Source: Verrucomicrobiota bacterium
Lineage (GTDB): Bacteria > Verrucomicrobiota > Verrucomicrobiia > Limisphaerales > JAFMIX01
NCBI GenBank assembly: GCA_026397895.1
Contig: JAPLTZ010000175.1
Coordinates: forward strand, 1 to 6,955
DNA: 6,955 bases
Direction of reading: 5' to 3'
The notes under the pieces were generated by a model. The model was given only the letters and a program-made list of their open reading frames with translations, did no database searches and had not been told where the DNA came from. The position numbers and the translations under genes were made by a program. Numbering within the stretch: position 1 is the first letter of the stretch; the number at the start of each line of letters is the position of its first letter. Shown one piece after another: positions 6,650-6,955 of the stretch.

Positions 6650-6955
6650 CCCGCGCCAGAACAGTTTTCCTCTCGGTGATGCTGGTTGCTTCTGCGGCCA
6701 CCGCCGGGCCGCCGCCAGCGCGCCCCAACTTCGCCGGCGGTGAAGACGCCGAATCTGGACAAGCTCGCTAACGAGGGCTTCCGCTTCGACCGCTTCTTCG
6801 TGGCGTCGCCGATCTGCATGGCGAGCCGGGCGAGCATTTACACCGGCGTGTTTCCGCAGCAGCACGGGACGGTGGCTTTGTCCGGCCGGGGATTCATGGA
6901 GAATGTCATCAACACGAAACGATTCGTCACCTTGCCCGCCGTTCTCGAAAAAGCC
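6640..6955 (+). pseudogene. Fourth sulfatase, 5' part: internal deletion with frameshift, truncated by the window edge
   Basis: ATG 6640 overlaps the preceding gene's end by 10 nt. It opens with a signal peptide (MALTRARTVFLSVMLVASAA, then TAGPPPA) and RPNF, where sulfatases begin their first strand. That frame then diverges and stops at TAA 6769-6771. From 6734 another frame is open to the window end (74 codons): PAVKTPNLDKLANEGFRF, SPICMASR with formylglycine Cys at 6815-6817, and TGVFPQQHGT. The CxASR form marks a subfamily different from the three sulfatases upstream. In the first sulfatase (1665-3104), RPNV and PWLKTP are separated by 18 residues holding the metal-binding Asp; here RPNF joins PAVKTP with one spare nucleotide, so about 53 nt is missing. 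The 28 residues from PAVKTP to the Cys match that protein's length exactly. It is a real sulfatase locus, broken by decay or by assembly error; the 3' end is outside the window. Confidence 0.75.

Overview
The window is a tightly packed, single-strand (+) stretch of a GC-rich genome. It encodes exported polysaccharide-modifying enzymes: a sialate O-acetylesterase-type SGNH esterase followed by four consecutive sulfatases of the formylglycine type. Each complete 5' end carries a Sec-type signal peptide. The mix of many sulfatases with a DUF303-type esterase, weak or absent Shine-Dalgarno sites, and no SusC/SusD genes fits Verrucomicrobiota best and Planctomycetota or related PVC bacteria second. 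This placement is inferred from style, not from a marker gene.

Layout: 1-105 is the C-terminal tail of an upstream gene. 128-1657 is an intact esterase. 1665-3104 is an intact sulfatase with a CVPSR active-site motif, 7 nt downstream. 3113-4513 is an intact arylsulfatase B-like sulfatase with CSPAR, 8 nt downstream. After a 40-nt gap, 4554-6649 is a third sulfatase, broken into two frames exactly where its catalytic cysteine motif should be. It also carries a C-terminal beta-rich accessory domain behind a Lys/Ala-rich linker. 6640-6955 is the start of a fourth sulfatase, cut by the window edge. It lacks about 18 codons spanning its N-terminal metal-binding motif and is frameshifted there. Gaps are short and no terminator is visible, so this reads as one operon.

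The likely joint role is removal of ester decorations (acetyl and sulfate groups) from an acidic, sulfated polysaccharide in the periplasm or outside the cell, so that glycoside hydrolases or lyases encoded elsewhere can act. The substrate cannot be read from the window. The sulfatases belong to clearly different subfamilies, which suggests different sulfate positions rather than redundancy. No formylglycine-generating enzyme is encoded here, although all these sulfatases would need one.

The main point needing attention is that two neighbouring sulfatases both carry frame-breaking losses in the N-terminal active-site region, while the two before them are intact. Either this end of the operon is decaying, or the assembly is wrong at 4785-4864 and near 6733. 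I found no RNA genes, CRISPR arrays, insertion sequences or long non-coding regions, and no candidate for a wholly new system.
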